Source: Eremomyces bilateralis CBS 781.70 | Taxonomy: Eukaryota; Ascomycota; Dothideomycetes; Eremomycetales; Eremomycetaceae | Assembly: GCF_010015585.1 (NCBI RefSeq) | Contig: NW_022985085.1 | Location: 366,867 to 430,866, forward strand | Reading direction: 5' to 3' | DNA: 64,000 bases | In this document: positions 11,760 to 22,056 of the stretch, piece by piece | How positions within the stretch are numbered: position 1 is the first letter of the stretch | How the letters are laid out: every line of letters begins with the position of its first letter | Made by a program: the position numbers and the translations under genes | The notes under the pieces: generated by a model | The model's input: only the letters and a program-made list of their open reading frames with translations | What the model was told of the DNA's origin: nothing | The model's database searches: none

Positions 11760-12938
11760 GGGGCCTAAGAGGGGTCCTCGTCGCCACGAGAGGCGTGGGA
11801 GCTGACTGCTCGATTCCGATTTGCTTTGATGCAGCGTTTAGCGATGATACCCTATGTGTCGATTAGGAATGGCTCGTCCTGTGATCCGGGTGGTCACACG
11901 GGAGAAGCTCATGTACATCCGGCGAAGTAGATCTTCAATTTAGCCGATATGAAAGGGAAAATAGACAATCGTCGAGAGTATGTCAACGTCCGTGATCAGG
12001 TTCCTGCCCAACGATATCATTTCCTGGCTCTTATCACAAACTCGTGTCTTCTCAATGGTCCTTGACGACCGCAGAAGATGGCCGTGGGTAGGGAATGACA
12101 ATCTGTTCGAGACTTAAGGATACATAATTACACGGGTCATGTCTCTAAAGGGATGGTAAGAATTCCCAAGATATTGAAGCCGAGGTCTGGTACCTGGAGC
12201 AATGCAAGGTTCGAGTAAAAGGTAGATACGGAAGATCTTGCTGCAGGGGAGATAGATCATTGGTGGGTTAAATATTGCGCGGTACAGGCCGGCGGCGGAC
12301 GAGCCAACAGCGGGGCCATCTCTCCGAATTCTGTGAGAATCCAAGCATTGTCGTCTTTGTTCATCATGTCAAAGCGAAGCAGAGTCCTTTGGCCTCGTCA
12401 TGATTGGAGCAAGCGGGTTTCAGTAGCCCTTTCATGCTCCAGGCGCGAAATCCTGAAGTTCTGCCGCCCAAAATGGCTCCCAGGCCCCCTTGGAAATGGC
12501 CGGCTGTATCATTGCCCATCCCACTGTTAGGGTAACATTGTCTGCAATCATTGCCTTTGAATGAGACAGGATGCGGATCAATTCTGCCATTTACACCCCT
12601 TGCTCTGCTTATTTGCTTTGCCATTGCTATCAATCACGCCGTTGAGCCCTTGGAAGCGGTGATTGGTGCCTTGCACACTCCATACCCGGGCCATCTCATC
12701 CCTCCTGCGGTACCTTTGCTCTGCGACAACTCTTCGAACACTACGATTTTGGCAAATTTCTCGACGGGAACTATAGACCTACCAGAAGAAAGCTTCGAAT
12801 TGGTACCGAAGAGAAGGACCGACGCTGCGTTGGCGATGCACCAACCCAGACCAGACTCGTACTTCATCAAGACCGTCTTATCACCTCCCTCGACCTATAG
12901 GCCTGTATAGTGCCGCCAAATCCGAAGTATTCGAAACC
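11760..12938. other. Intergenic, upstream of QutR-like gene
   Basis: No gene is supported. One plus-strand open frame (12551-12910) ends 29 bases before the QutR-like ATG. It has a hydrophobic start, but no splice makes it continuous with the next gene and no family is recognised. I looked here for a missing N-terminal P-loop segment of the QutR-like protein and did not find one in any frame. Confidence 0.45.
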
Positions 12939-15104
12939 ATGGTCACGATCGCCGAACCGCCTATGATGACCAGTATCGTACCTCCCGAACCCTCCGAACC
13001 CGTCGGACCCGATAGCATCACAAACCGCAAAACCAATGGGGTTATTGAGGTTCAGGAAATCGATGTTCCTGAGAAGCCGTCGCTGTTAGTCTTGATAGAG
13101 GACGGGCAAGACGAAATTCTCAGTATAGTGGCTGATGTGCTCGGGCAGCCATGTTGTCTGGTCTCATCGTGTGATACGGTCCAGCAGGAACCATATCATA
13201 CAGTCCTCGGTCTTCATAGCAAACTCGTCGCAGCGGATGTCCGAAGCTTAGCACCGAGCAGGACGGTCATCCATACTCATTGCGTGGATAATCCAGTCGA
13301 AAGTGACCCGGCTCTCTCACAGATATGTGATTATGAGTATTTGTACTCTATGACCCCGTATCTGAGGAGAGATGTAGCACGATTCCTCGGATTTATCCTC
13401 GGCCAGATAGGCCACCATCGAGATTTGACGAAGAAGAAACGAACCACTCTGATTTCAACCACATTTCCAGACGTCCATGCTGCTCTTCCCAACCTGGACA
13501 TCCTTTCTGTCGGAGCGGACGCTGTCGAACTAAGAGTGGATCTCCTCAAAGAACCACTTCCGGATGGGACCTTCCGAGATGTCCCAAGCCTCAAGTTCGT
13601 CGGGGAGCAGCTTATGACGCTACGGCAACGTACCGAACTGCCCATTATATATACGACTAGGTGTACGAAAGAAAACGGCCGTTTCCCTATGGATGAGCCG
13701 AACCTGTTCCTGACATATCTATACCGAGCGATACAGTGGGGTTGCGAATACATCGATGTCGAGTTGTGGCTACCAGAAGACATTCGACGCACTCTGTCCG
13801 AGAGGAAGGGAAACAGCAAGATCATCTCGGCATTCCACGACTTTTCGGGGACCTTTAGATGGACTGCACCCGAAGCAGAAGAACTATTTCGCCACGGAGC
13901 TGTGTATGGAGACGTGGTGAAAATGATCGCCCTCACCAACACGGTGCAGGAGAACTACGAGCTGGAGTACTTCCGGTCCACCATACAATCGAGATACCCG
14001 CATCCTCCTCTTTCAGCGCTCAACATGGGTTCCACCGGCCAGCTTTCTCGAACATTGAACAAAGTCTTCACTCCGATCACCCACCCCCTCCTTCCCATGA
14101 TTGCCGCACCCGGCCAGCTTTCGGCAGCGGAAATCAATGCGGCACTTCACACCATGGGACAACTGCCACGACGCGATATCTATGGTATCGTGTCAGCACG
14201 AGCTGCAACAAGAGCTGTCTTTTTTGAGAAGTGCTTCAATGAGCTCGGTCTTCCTCACGTTTTCACCTTTGTTGAACGCGGTCCGATAACTAGACATGCT
14301 GTCAATATCTCCTCGGTAGTTCACCGTCCCTTGTTTGGCGGGGCATACCTTAATCCACCGTTAGCTGTATCACATGCCTCATATCTGCCGCAACTCTCTC
14401 CGGCTGCCAGAGCAATCGGCCAGGTGGACACGGTCGTCCTATCAAAGACGCTTTTGGCCACAACTTCACTCGCAGTCGGACAACCTGGGATGGAAGGAAG
14501 CTCCTTTGTTGGCGACAACTGCACCTGGAAGGGGATTCGAGCGACTCTAACCCACGACTTTGTCCCCAGCGCATACCGCGGCCGCGCTGCTCTGCTCCTC
14601 GCTTCGGACGAGTCGTCCGCGACCCCCGCCATATTCGCCCTGAAGTCCTTGGCTATTGGCCCCATCTACACCGTCGGCTTCACCATCAAGGCCACACAGA
14701 CTCAGGGGCAGGAAGTCCTTGGCGTCGGACTAGGTGCTGGTTTGCAGCCTGTCCGCTCGGTCGAGGATGTCAAACGACTTGAGCGACCATTCGCTATCAT
14801 CAGTGCCTTGCCTGGAGATAAAGGTGCCTTGGTTGCACCATTGCTGCGGCATTACGGGCCTGTCAAGACGGATGAGAGCTCAAGAGGCACGGCAGGCAAA
14901 GTGTTTGTCGACTTGGTAGGTGGGACAGGGAGCCGCAGGGAGCGGGATAAGGACCCCGTGGCCGTGGCAGCAAGCCTTGGCTGGTCTGCATATGGGGTTG
15001 CGGATGTGGCTGCTTGGACAACGGTTGAGACGTTGCGGCTACTTGTGGGACAGAATGTGCCGTTTGATTTTGTGAGGTTCGCCAGTGGACGAGGGGTGTA
15101 CTGA
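12939..15104 (+). CDS. qutR-like: QutR/QA-1S-like repressor, shortened, AROM-derived domains
   Basis: This intron-less protein of 721 residues resembles the quinate pathway repressor, which evolved from the last three domains of the AROM polypeptide. The N-terminal shikimate-kinase-like part is badly eroded: no GxxGxGKS/T loop is visible and the protein is some 200 residues shorter than I recall for QutR. From about residue 165 there is a type I 3-dehydroquinase domain that keeps AVELRVD, the His of FHDFSGT (about residue 299) and the Lys of VVKM (about residue 328). The C-terminal shikimate-dehydrogenase-like domain has lost its catalytic Lys (GGAYLNPPLAV replaces the VTxPxK region, about residue 466) and catalytic Asp (GDNCTWKG instead of NTDxxG, about residue 524). 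A regulatory role fits; no quinate-use enzymes lie nearby. A residual 3-dehydroquinase is an alternative. Confidence 0.8.
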   Translation: MVTIAEPPMMTSIVPPEPSEPVGPDSITNRKTNGVIEVQEIDVPEKPSLLVLIEDGQDEILSIVADVLGQPCCLVSSCDTVQQEPYHTVLGLHSKLVAADVRSLAPSRTVIHTHCVDNPVESDPALSQICDYEYLYSMTPYLRRDVARFLGFILGQIGHHRDLTKKKRTTLISTTFPDVHAALPNLDILSVGADAVELRVDLLKEPLPDGTFRDVPSLKFVGEQLMTLRQRTELPIIYTTRCTKENGRFPMDEPNLFLTYLYRAIQWGCEYIDVELWLPEDIRRTLSERKGNSKIISAFHDFSGTFRWTAPEAEELFRHGAVYGDVVKMIALTNTVQENYELEYFRSTIQSRYPHPPLSALNMGSTGQLSRTLNKVFTPITHPLLPMIAAPGQLSAAEINAALHTMGQLPRRDIYGIVSARAATRAVFFEKCFNELGLPHVFTFVERGPITRHAVNISSVVHRPLFGGAYLNPPLAVSHASYLPQLSPAARAIGQVDTVVLSKTLLATTSLAVGQPGMEGSSFVGDNCTWKGIRATLTHDFVPSAYRGRAALLLASDESSATPAIFALKSLAIGPIYTVGFTIKATQTQGQEVLGVGLGAGLQPVRSVEDVKRLERPFAIISALPGDKGALVAPLLRHYGPVKTDESSRGTAGKVFVDLVGGTGSRRERDKDPVAVAASLGWSAYGVADVAAWTTVETLRLLVGQNVPFDFVRFASGRGVY

Positions 15105-17547
15105 TTGATTGACCCTTGTGGTACCTCTTATATGTATTTCCGGGTGCTTACATCTCGCGTGAACGGCATGCTACGGCTGGGTTTTGCTGGATTAGGAAGA
15201 TCGAGGTGTCGAGGGGGCTTACCACATAGATTCCCGGCTCATTCACAGGGAGTTGTTCGTATTCAAGTGTTGTACTCGTCCAGGAGGATGGAGTCATGGC
15301 GACGTAATGCTATATGAACCATGACATGAATGTGTACAACGACATGCAATTTGATAGCTTGTAAAGTCTCCGGTTAAGTTAGGAGCATCACCACTAGTTA
15401 ATTGAAACTGAAATCCGGCAAACGATATTCTGCTCACTGAAGTTCGGCCTCCAACATCAGTGTCCTGATCTCACCCGCACCCATTCCACCCTTCCTGTAG
15501 AAGCCGCAAGTCCAGGTATCCCGTCCGCAGTTTGAGTTCGTGTGACAATATCAGGCCCAGCTGACAGATGATGGTGCTTCTCAAGCTTCATATATAAATA
15601 TGTACCTTACCCTTTTACGGTTGTCTCATGATTCCACTTTCCAGGCATCGCTTGACACGTTCCCGCCGCGATTTGAATCGGATCGCCCGATCACTGCCGC
15701 TTATGATGGAAGCTTTCATTTGTCCACTGCACATTAGGCCTTGCCGGATACGCCACTGGATGGTTGAAACCAGGCTATTGTTTGGCAGAGACGTTGTGTA
15801 TCCACCAGGCAAGAAACGCCTTACGAGCACCCATCAACAATTCAACATTTATTCGCTCGGTTATGCAAGATTCCCTTCCTCGATCATATTGTTTGGATGA
15901 AATTATCGATATCTAAAATACCTTTTCATTCCTGTCTTGTGGATGTACGTACGTTGCAGGGAAGCTGGAGGAATGAGGCCTGATTGTCAATAAATAGTGT
16001 CTCTGCTATCATAGGCTTGACGCAGCGGTGACCCGTAGATCATCAGATACTAGCGACCATTGACCATTCGAAGGCTATTGAGCAAGTGCCCCATATCAAA
16101 GGTATTATATCTTGCCGTCAAGGATGCTAGGCTGTGTACTTCGCTGTATAATTAAGGACAAATGACTGACTAACTCGCAATCTAGTGAAGCGAATGAATG
16201 CACTCCTTGCATACGGTACGTAACTCTTCCTGCGAGATATAAACGAGTCTCTCAATTCAAGAAAGGTCCTGGGGGGAACCTGTTCACAGGTCAGCAGTTT
16301 CCCAGTTTCACCATCGACGGGCACCAAGTATCGACCTAACGGTTGAAAGCTGTTGCTCCCGTTCCCAGCATCGTCCCCATTGGACTGTCATCTGCCCGAT
16401 TGAACTAGTATTGCGGAGTGCAGACGGAGAGCCCCCAACCCGCTTGACATGGAGCCTCCAGCCTTCGGGTCTCCAGGACCCAGGTGCACCTTTACTCTGC
16501 ACGAAATCCTGTTCTACCAGCGCCACCAGAACGAGGAACGGTTCCTGGCAGGCATCACGCGTTTCGAACATCGTACCCAGGATACGAGCGCCGTGGTGCC
16601 TTTTTCGGGTAATCATCGTCTATTCATTTCAATATCGAATTGGTGGCATGAGACTTGACTAGGAACCCAGGTTAACCTGGCATCTCCTTGATGTCTGTGA
16701 CACCCGAGCACTTGTGGGAGAGTGAGGTTTGTATAAGATAGATGCAAAGAAATTACGGGAGGGTGCTGGGGCGTGCTACAAAAATGCGAGGCAGCATGTA
16801 GGTGAACGCCCAAGTTCCTGTTGGTTCTTTCAGGAGCCTTTTGTATGCAGGATACTCTACGATACCTGGCATTTCATCTCCACCTCCCGTCTGATGTTTA
16901 CTCGACAGGATGGGCATCTACGGTAGCGTGCCGCAGGCATGACCATGGACCAGAGAAATGGTTATTAAATTGAACGTCGACATTAGTCGACAGTGCATGG
17001 CTTGGTCAAGAAGCTTGATCGGAGAGGGGGTCCCTCGTCTCCTCGACCGATGACCGAAATCGTCATGGCGCCTGTGAACGTCCCGATGAAAGCCACTAGG
17101 GAACCGGGGAGTCCCTAGTTTCCGCATCTCTGCTTCGGCTTCATTCCTCTGCTCCAATGTCAACCCAGTCAACTGGTCGCCTGCTCTTTTCCTTGCACCT
17201 TGCCAGTACGCACGACAGGCCTGTCCAGCCCTCTCCGCATGGCTATGCCGAGTCTCCACTGCCTCCGGGAACCTGTCTTCAAACTTCAATTCTTAGATCT
17301 GTCTACGATAATCTAAACGTCCGCCGGCTCATTTTGGCTGGTTGACTCGTTCACCTTGGAACTAGAATCATGGCGATTAATGCCCGTATCACTTGAGGAG
17401 CTCGAATGCAGCACCCTGACCATGTAGTAGATCTACATTTCGAAGCAGTTGTCGTCAAATGACACCCTCGGCTTCAGACTATCATCACGAATTGTCGCAA
17501 GCTGTGTGCCAGAACCAGCGTTATCGATCCCCTAAAGCTCTTCAATC
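15105..17547. other. 2.4-kb intergenic region
   Basis: No gene is supported. Short open frames overlap on both strands without recognisable products. A minus-strand frame at 16918-17289 is Ala/Glu/Arg-rich at its start but begins with TTG, not ATG, and matches nothing I know. The right end is the promoter of the Zn2Cys6 gene. The region separates the QutR-like gene from the transcription factor. Confidence 0.4.
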
Positions 17548-20483
17548 ATGTCGCGACCCCAGGTTGGAATCGATCGCCTACCAGCGAGACGGATGAGCAA
17601 CGAACCGAGGGAGTCCATGAATTGCAAGAGTTGTCGGAAGAGAAAAGTAAGCATATTGTCCACAGAGACGATGCGACTGGCATCAGAGGGGGTCGAGTGG
17701 ATTGGGATTTATGTGCTGACTTTAAAACGGTGAAAGATAAAATGCAACCGAATGCGCCCGACTTGTGAAGCGTGCCAGATATTCGCATGCCAGTGTGTCT
17801 ATGGTGAGATCTACATTATCCATGGTAAGGTCCATTCGTACCAGAAGGTGCTGACTGTGGTCAAAGACGCTATCCCAAAGAAACGTGGGCCCAAAACCGA
17901 TGTTCTCGAGGCATTGCTCAAGCGTGTCGACGGCCTTGAAAAGAGACTACAAACCGAAGAATCCGAGAAACAAGAAGAAGAGCCGGTGTCGTCAAACGAA
18001 AGTGCAGTCGACAATGTCGTACAAGACTCAAGTCACGGTGCCGCGAACGATCAAGCCGGAGCGACTGCAAATCACAAATCTTCCGAACCAGAGCAACCCC
18101 ATTCGAACAACATACCACCGCTCATCCCCCCGGAAGGCAACTCGTACGTGGATCCAACACCCAGAATAATGGTACAGTACTGACAATACACAGCCAACCC
18201 CCTCCCAGTATATACCCGGAGGTGCTCGTCGATGCATACTTTGCTCAACTTCATGGCAAACCCTACTATATCCTTGATGAATTGTCCACTCGCCAGAAGA
18301 TACAACTTAAGCAACTTCCGAACCCGCTTGCTTATGCTATATATGCTGTTAGCGCAAGGTGAGAACGGATCCCCCTCGAAGCCTTATGACATCCACAGAC
18401 TAACTGGAATTCGAGATATGCTTCTCATGTCGGAGGCTATGCAAATGCTGTACGCGTGTCGATAGATTTCGCTAAGAAGGCTCGGCTTGAGCTCGACGTA
18501 GACGAGCCCTCTATCGAATCGTTACAGGCACTCCTGCTACTGTCGTTAGCAAGCTATCAAAATGGACGAGGAAAGAAGGCGTACATGCTTTTATGTGAGT
18601 TCACGTTCAAATTGATCCCGCCATGTCTGACACTAGGTATAGCCTCTGCTATTACCATGGCTCTAGCTCTAGGTCTCCATAGGGAACTCCCCTCAACAAT
18701 GAGGATCCCCGCCACTGAACGAGAAGGTCGAAGACGATTGTTCTGGGCGTGCTATCTCCTCGATCGATTTGGAGCTTGCGGTTCGAGACGGCCATCCCTG
18801 ATTGCCGACGAATCCATCGTCCTCCGGCTGCCCTCATGGCAGCTTCATCCAAGCGGCATGACCATCGAAGGCGATTACTTCTCGACCGGTTCGAATCTCC
18901 AATATCTAAGAAGTGGGAAGCAAAGTCATGGAGGGAGTGGCATGCTTATTGGTATCACTCGAATACTAGGAGTGACGAATCGATACCTAGCAAATGGAGG
19001 TGTGAAAGGGGACTCGCACTTCCCTTGGCACTCACTTTCTAATTTGTCCAAAATCCGACAAGACCTGGACATGTGGGCATCAGAGACGCAGGACGTCTTT
19101 GCATCCTTGGAGACGCTTTTCGGCCAACCAGACAGTACGATTCTCGTATTAAGCAAGCTGGTCTACCACCTTATTCATTGTCTAATCTACCGCCCATTCC
19201 TTCCCATCGACCTCACCGAGCTCTCCGGTAATAGTCAGCATCAATCCTGGCAAATCGAAGCGACGAACATGTGTTTTCTCCACGCCAACGCAATTTCTGA
19301 GCTCGTCGAGATCGGGAAGGCATCTACCCTTATTGAATGGCCGGAATTTATCGGCTACTGTGTCAGCACTGCTGGAATGATCCATGTTCATGGGACACAT
19401 TATCGAGGCGGCGAAGGAGGGGATCGAACCGTCTTCGCGGGAAGCCCAGAGTTCCTATCCCGAGAGATGCAGCAGCTCTCCGAACTGCGGTCCATATGGG
19501 CAGGAGTTCAACATCAGTGTGATATGCTGCAGGCAATTTACAATTGTCATATTGAACTCGTCAAATCGCTTGCTTCAAATCCTCTTCGTTTCTCATCTGT
19601 CTTTCACCTCGAAGGGTTCTTCGATCGGTACCCTGGTCGGATGTTCGACGGGTCGCATCTGTCGTTCGTCGAAATACAAGTCGACCCAATGGCATTTGAG
19701 AGCACCATGTCTCCATACGGACTCAATAATCAAGGGTTTGTGAATATGGCCCTCGGGTCAAATGGATCTATGATTCATCAGCAACAGCAATACTTCCCAC
19801 CGCAACGGCAGGTGTCCGCATCAGTGCCTCAAGGGGGGCGAAAGAGAAGACGCACGACGACATCGAATCCTACCAAACCCTCACCCCCTCTCAGTGCGGC
19901 TGCTATTCCCTCAAACAGCAAAAAGCAGCCTCAGGACACTTCTGGTACTCAACCCTTTATGTCCGAGCTTCCACCACCGAACCAAACACTCTCTTCTTCT
20001 GAGACCAAGCCTCCACCCTCTCAGCAGCCTAACCCTTCGGGTCCAATCTTCTCTCCCAACTTCTCTTTCTCTCCTCTCCAACCTACGAATTTCCCGAATC
20101 CCACAAACAACGCCACAAATCCCTCGCAGCCTTCCTCTACTAATAACTATAACAATAACGGCCCATCCTACCGTTTCCCTGACCAGCTGCTCTCCCTTCC
20201 CTTCGACGGATCAACAAGCACGGATCCATCCGGCCAACCGATTTTGGGATACGAAGCGTCCGGCACGAATACGATGTCCAATTCGGCGTTTGTGAGCATG
20301 CCCGGCCCATCCGACATGCAGACACCCGGATCAAGTTCGGCGGTGAGCGGAGGCGGGACGAGTGGAAGCGCGGAAGGGGAGAAGGATCCTTTCTTGAGCT
20401 TACTTGAACAGCTTGCGGAGAGCGAAGGACCGGATGGAGGAGGTCTCGATTTGGATTTCTTCCTGGCTGGTGGGAACGCCTAA
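17548..20483 (+). CDS. Zn(II)2Cys6 transcription factor with fungal_trans domain
   Basis: Six exons join in frame. The start is the ATG at 17548; one at 17593 is also possible. Exon 1 (to 17646) encodes CKSCRKRK and exon 2 (17737-17803) encodes [13 protein letters not shown] and the last cysteines, giving a binuclear zinc cluster at about residues 28-56 with one extra Cys (CQC). The linker [21 protein letters not shown] matches the linker and dimerisation coil of XlnR/Ctf1-type regulators. The middle region ([15 protein letters not shown] ... [10 protein letters not shown] ... [14 protein letters not shown]) is a fungal-specific transcription-factor domain. The C-terminal 200 residues are Gln/Asn/Pro/Ser-rich with an acidic, hydrophobic end ([11 protein letters not shown]), a likely activation domain. 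Target genes are unknown; the nearest downstream gene is the rhodopsin-permease fusion. Confidence 0.88.
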
Positions 20484-22056
20484 AACATCTGTATTTGTCT
20501 GGATGGTTGCGTGGGTCGGAGCTTTTGACAGGTTCATATGAATCTGGGTTATCTGGTCAAACAGGAAGGTCAGGGCCATGAATGTCTATATGATAGTTTT
20601 TATTATTGTAAATTTAACGTTTTGATGAATCGTGACGATATATGCTCGATTTCTGTTTAGTTGCCGTGGCTTGACATGTGAAAGAGAGAGAGAGTGAGAG
20701 ATTCATACGCCCGTCAGGCCTCTCTGCGAGGCCCATGTGGGGAACTAGCTAGGATGACTAATTACATTATGGTTGCCTTGTGTCCTTATGGCCTTGTCAA
20801 TATATCATATCAGTATTTCTTTCCTGCCGCTTTCCATTTTCCGCGTCGCTTGACATGTGCGGTCGTCTGTGGTCTTGCCATAATATCGTGAAGACTGAAT
20901 TATATCCACGTGATGATCGACAATCCGGCAATCTAGTCCAGATTTTCAACCTTCGTTCCTTTCCATCAACCAAATATTCCGTACACGTACCGTATCGCAT
21001 ATCAACCGCGGCGTATTGCCGCTCTCAAGAACGATATGTATCGTCATTTGGTCGCATAAAAGTTCCCTACCCCCGCATTCGCATTTTGCCCTCGAGGGAT
21101 GCTGTGTGCAGCATCCCATGGTAGCCCACTTTGTCGGCTCCAGGTTACAAGATGCAGTCTAGAACTCCAGAGGGTCCCAATCTCTCAGATAGGCCTCGTT
21201 GGATCATTAGGCGTCTGCCGTGTGCCCTTCACTGGAGTGTGCAAGACAAAAAGACTGTCTCGGTTTCACTCAATACCGGTAGCAAGCATTGAAAGGTGCT
21301 GAGAGGTCAATGGAGGGCTTGGATACCAATGACCGGAGCCAGAATGGTGCTATGATCCCGTCCTTCGTATTATACGACGACTGACGGCATTGTTGCTGCG
21401 GCTCATATCACGATCCTGCAGACGTCAATCCATAAGTACTTATTTTTCGCTATTCATTCTACTTCATTATATATTAATACAGAGCCACTAACGGGGCTCC
21501 GCCTTGAACATGTCAGATTGTACACATAATATTCGTCATTGGTCAGGTTCGCGGCAGCATCCGAACCAGACGTTGTCCCAGGAGCTGGATACTGTGGAGA
21601 TGTCTGTCCCAAGCTTTAGACGACCGAAGAGATGGTCATGCGGGAGTCTCGGTTTCCTTGTTATATCTCTGGTTTATCTTCTCCTTGAAAGTCGAGACTT
21701 AGCTTGTCGAACATACCGCAACTCATCTACTCCGATTGTTCCGTTTTGCACTGTTCCGATGTTGACAGCTGGGTATCGTACAACCGGACTTTATAAGCTA
21801 TCTTCGGCATAGACCCTTCCACGATCCATATGGTTCCTCGTTCAAATGATTCCACACTTCTGACGCCAGACGCAGTCTCACCACTCATCGCCTATAGAAT
21901 CATACCTATTAGCTAGCTATCTCGTATCTTGCTCTCGATATACAAACCTCATGTCGAACAACCTAGTCGCTCAAGTCGAGGTCTAGGGAATCCTTATACG
22001 ATGCATATTCGCATCACACGGTTCATGAAAGCCTGCTAGGTTCCATTCTATCCACC
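20484..22056. other. Intergenic with a GA microsatellite
   Basis: No gene is supported. A short GA-rich simple repeat lies at about 20682-20700. A plus-strand open frame from an ATG near 21510 to 21812 could encode a single hydrophobic helix, but it has no recognisable family and poor coding character. The right end is the promoter and leader of the fusion gene. Confidence 0.45.

Noticed and set aside
12551-12910. Possible missing N-terminal exon of the QutR-like gene
   Set aside because: It contains no P-loop or kinase-like sequence, ends in a stop before the ATG, and no donor and acceptor pair joins it to the main frame.
16918-17289. Minus-strand frame beginning MKFEDRFPEAVETRH
   Set aside because: The first codon is TTG, not ATG, no family is recognised, and it lies in the promoter region of the Zn2Cys6 gene.
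21510-21812. Possible small single-helix membrane protein
   Set aside because: Coding character is weak, there is no homology that I recognise, and it sits in the long leader region of the fusion gene.
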